DNA of 64,000 nucleotides. Origin: Blastococcus sp. CPCC 205250. Its GTDB lineage: Bacteria > Actinomycetota > Actinomycetes > Mycobacteriales > Geodermatophilaceae. The notes beneath the pieces were generated by a model that saw only the letters and a program-made list of their open reading frames with translations, made no database searches and was not told the origin of the DNA. Both the position numbers and the translations under genes were made by a program. Below, piece by piece: positions 62,624 to 64,000 of this stretch (position 1 is its first letter; the number at the start of each line of letters is the position of its first letter). The stretch lies in the NCBI RefSeq assembly GCF_019799925.1, contig NZ_JABGCG010000015.1, positions 1-64,000 on the forward strand. The letters run 5' to 3'.

Positions 62624-63177
62624 CGGGACCCTCCGTGGGGCGCGCTGCCGTCGGGGCTGTCGGGGGAGGGCGGCGCACCGACCGTGGCCGCGAAGGCGCC
62701 GAGGATGGTCGCCCACCCCTGGCTGAACGAGCCGCCGGTGTACCCGCCCGGCAGGGCGCAGTCGGCGGACAGCTCGGCGTCGTCGAGCGCCTCCCAGCCC
62801 CGGTGCTCGACCGCGACCAGGGTGCGGGCGGCACTGAGGGCCGTGAAGGTCAGCTCGACCTCGGTCGCGGTCCCGGTGACCAGCCAGCTCATGGCGAAGC
62901 GGGACGGCGGGTCCCAGGTGCGCACGGTGCCCCAGTCGACGGTGCTGCCGTCGTCCCACGTCTCGTAGACGCGGCCGCCGGCGCGCCGCTCGAACGTGAC
63001 GTCGCGGACCCGGCTGCCGCCGGCGGAGAACGGCTCCACCGGCCACCAGGCGCCCATCGTCGCGACGAAGACGTCGAAGGTGTGCGCGCGGTCGCTGGCG
63101 ACCACGGTCGACTGGCGGATCGGTGGACGGCGCAGTGGCAGCACCGTCGCGGTCGGGAGCTCCCTCGCGGACGTCAT
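62620..63177 (-). CDS. SRPBCC/AHSA1 family protein
   Basis: A 185-residue START-like domain protein (activator of Hsp90 homologue type, CalC/YndB family): I-R-Q-S-T-V-V-A-S-D-R-A-H-T-F-D-V-F, M-G-A-W-W-P, G-G-R-V-Y-E-T-W-D-D-G-S, V-D-W-G-T-V-R-T-W-D-P-P-S-R-F-A-M-S-W and T-L-V-A-V-E-H-R-G-W-E. These bind hydrophobic ligands; ArsR-type genes are their usual partners. It overlaps both neighbours by 4 bp. Confidence 0.9.
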   Translation of the reverse strand: MTSARELPTATVLPLRRPPIRQSTVVASDRAHTFDVFVATMGAWWPVEPFSAGGSRVRDVTFERRAGGRVYETWDDGSTVDWGTVRTWDPPSRFAMSWLVTGTATEVELTFTALSAARTLVAVEHRGWEALDDAELSADCALPGGYTGGSFSQGWATILGAFAATVGAPPSPDSPDGSAPHGGSR

Positions 63178-63536
63178 CGGTCCTCCTCCTCCGAGCGCTC
63201 GCGGGCGGCACGGTCGGCCTCCACCAGGCGCCGAGCGTCATCCAACGCCGACGCCCACATGTCGTCCAGGAAGTCCCGCAGCTCGGCCAGCCCCTCCGGC
63301 CGCGCCCGGTACAGCCGCCGGGTGCCCTCCCGGCGCTCGCTGAGCAGGCCGGCGTTCTTCAGCACCGTGAGGTGCTGGCTGACCGCGGTCCGGGTCACCT
63401 CGAAGGCCGCGGCGATCTCGCCCGCCGCCAGCTCGTCGTGCGCGACCAGCCGCAGGATCGCCCGGCGGCGTGGCTCGGCGAGCGCCCGCATGGCCTCGTC
63501 CAGCGGCTCCCCGGCCGCCGCGGCCCCCGGGGGCAC
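63174..63536 (-). CDS. ArsR family transcriptional regulator
   Basis: A 120-residue winged-helix regulator: L-A-E-P-R-R-R-A-I-L-R-L-V, then A-A-G-E-I-A-A-A-F-E-V-T-R-T-A-V-S-Q-H-L-T-V-L-K-N-A-G-L-L and wing R-R-E-G-T-R-R-L-Y. No metal-binding Cys pair, so not a classic metal sensor; it is the type that controls SRPBCC operons. GTG 63536 is used (3 nt after the VOC stop); ATG 15 codons in is an alternative. Probably binds the palindrome upstream of the operon. Confidence 0.9.
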   Translation of the reverse strand: MPPGAAAAGEPLDEAMRALAEPRRRAILRLVAHDELAAGEIAAAFEVTRTAVSQHLTVLKNAGLLSERREGTRRLYRARPEGLAELRDFLDDMWASALDDARRLVEADRAARERSEEEDR

Positions 63537-63539
63537 CGG

Positions 63540-63896
63540 TCAGCCCCACAGCCCGACGGTGTTGCCGTCGGGGTCGGCGAACAGCGCGAACCGGCCGTAC
63601 CCGCCGGGCAGGTCCGTCGGTGGCACCAGCCGTGTGCCGCCGAGCTGCTCGGCCCGCTGGAGGGTGGCCTCCAGGTCCTCGACCCGCACGTAGATGCGCA
63701 CCCCGGCCGTGTCGCCCTCCTCGACCGGACCGATCCCGCCGCCGATGGCCTCCTCCCCGGCGCCGGTGTCCACCAGGCCGTACCCGCCCAGCTCGGGGTC
63801 GGCCGCCACCTGCCAGCCGAAGAGGTCGCCGAAGAACCGCTGGGCCCGCTCGGCATCGGGACTGCTGACCTCGAAGAACGCCACCGGAGCACCCAT
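63540..63896 (-). CDS. VOC family (glyoxalase-like) protein
   Basis: A 118-residue vicinal-oxygen-chelate fold protein: P-V-A-F-F-E-V-S-S-P-D-A-E-R-A-Q-R-F-F-G-D-L-F-G-W at the start and F-A-L-F-A-D-P-D-G-N-T-V-G-L-W-G at the end. Canonical metal residues are only partly kept, so it may be a binding rather than catalytic member (extradiol dioxygenase/bleomycin-resistance type). First gene of the VOC-arsR-SRPBCC-YCII operon. Leader ~34 nt, site GAGAGGCAGG. Confidence 0.88.
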   Translation of the reverse strand: MGAPVAFFEVSSPDAERAQRFFGDLFGWQVAADPELGGYGLVDTGAGEEAIGGGIGPVEEGDTAGVRIYVRVEDLEATLQRAEQLGGTRLVPPTDLPGGYGRFALFADPDGNTVGLWG

Positions 63897-63920
63897 GACC
63901 GCCTGCCTCTCGCTCGTTGT

Positions 63921-63956
63921 CCGTCAGTGCTTGCGAACGTTAGTGCACGCTGACGG
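63921..63956 (-). promoter_or_regulatory. ArsR-type operator over the operon -10
   Basis: CCGTCAG (63921-63927) and CTGACGG (63950-63956) form an inverted repeat, with inner AGTGC motifs at 63926 and 63942. Its centre falls on TAACGT (63937-63942, minus strand), the likely -10 of the VOC operon. This fits autorepression by the ArsR protein. Confidence 0.6.
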
Positions 63957-64000
63957 AGGACGGCAAGGGGGACGTGCGACCGATCCGGCGGCCCGGGCGG

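Overview
The window is chromosomal DNA of a very GC-rich actinobacterium. The family mix (ClgR, DUF3046, LpqY-SugABC, LysM SOS protein beside lexA) and the gene order fit Actinomycetia. Protein style suggests Geodermatophilaceae or a near relative, but that placement is a guess. It opens at the 3' end of an rrn operon (23S end, 5S, terminator). Much of the rest follows the order known from Mycobacterium tuberculosis around Rv2764c-Rv2718c (thyA-dfrA, dapA-rnj, ftsK, pgsA, clgR, pspA, recA-recX, miaB, miaA-dapF-hflX, lexA, nrdR), with accessory blocks inserted.

Layout: 1-0.3 kb rRNA; 0.4-7.4 kb a GNAT/DUF2461 pair, a YcaQ-type DNA glycosylase, thyA-folA and dapA-rnj; 7.4-11.5 kb an accessory surface block (sortase, CHRD protein, secreted beta-helix protein, ECF sigma with anti-sigma); 11.6-19 kb a prolyl oligopeptidase, ftsK, rimO-pgsA and clgR; 19-26.5 kb a TetR regulator, a kinase-like DUF4032 protein, a trehalose-type importer (lpqY-sugABC) and a sugar kinase, which together separate clgR from pspA; 26.7-37.8 kb pspA, nei, lhr, acyl-CoA dehydrogenase with an MFS pump, MarR with a membrane protein, and DUF3046; 38-45.4 kb recA-recX, gluABCD and miaB; 45.4-53.5 kb DUF349 protein, miaA-dapF, hflX and PAP2; 53.6-59.9 kb lexA, a divergent LysM gene and nrdR-nrdJ; 60-64 kb a phosphatase with nnrD and a VOC-ArsR-SRPBCC-YCII operon.

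The genes serve mainly DNA precursor supply and genome maintenance: thyA, folA, nrdR/nrdJ, recA, recX, lexA, nei, lhr, ycaQ and ftsK. Translation and RNA quality are served by rimO, miaA, miaB, hflX and rnj, and lysine/cell-wall supply by dapA and dapF. The regulatory DNA is unusually readable: LexA boxes, two PafBC-type damage promoters, paired NrdR boxes, a ClgR-like box, a GlnR-like box, MarR and ArsR palindromes, and about twenty genes whose start codon lies 6-8 nt after a -10 element, which is the signature of leaderless transcription. I found no CRISPR array, insertion sequence, prophage, intein, tRNA gene or defence island. The best candidates for something new are the leaderless promoter set with its ACACT sub-class, a mirror-image bidirectional promoter at 47.1 kb, and a 35-residue membrane protein encoded antisense to the end of an MFS gene.
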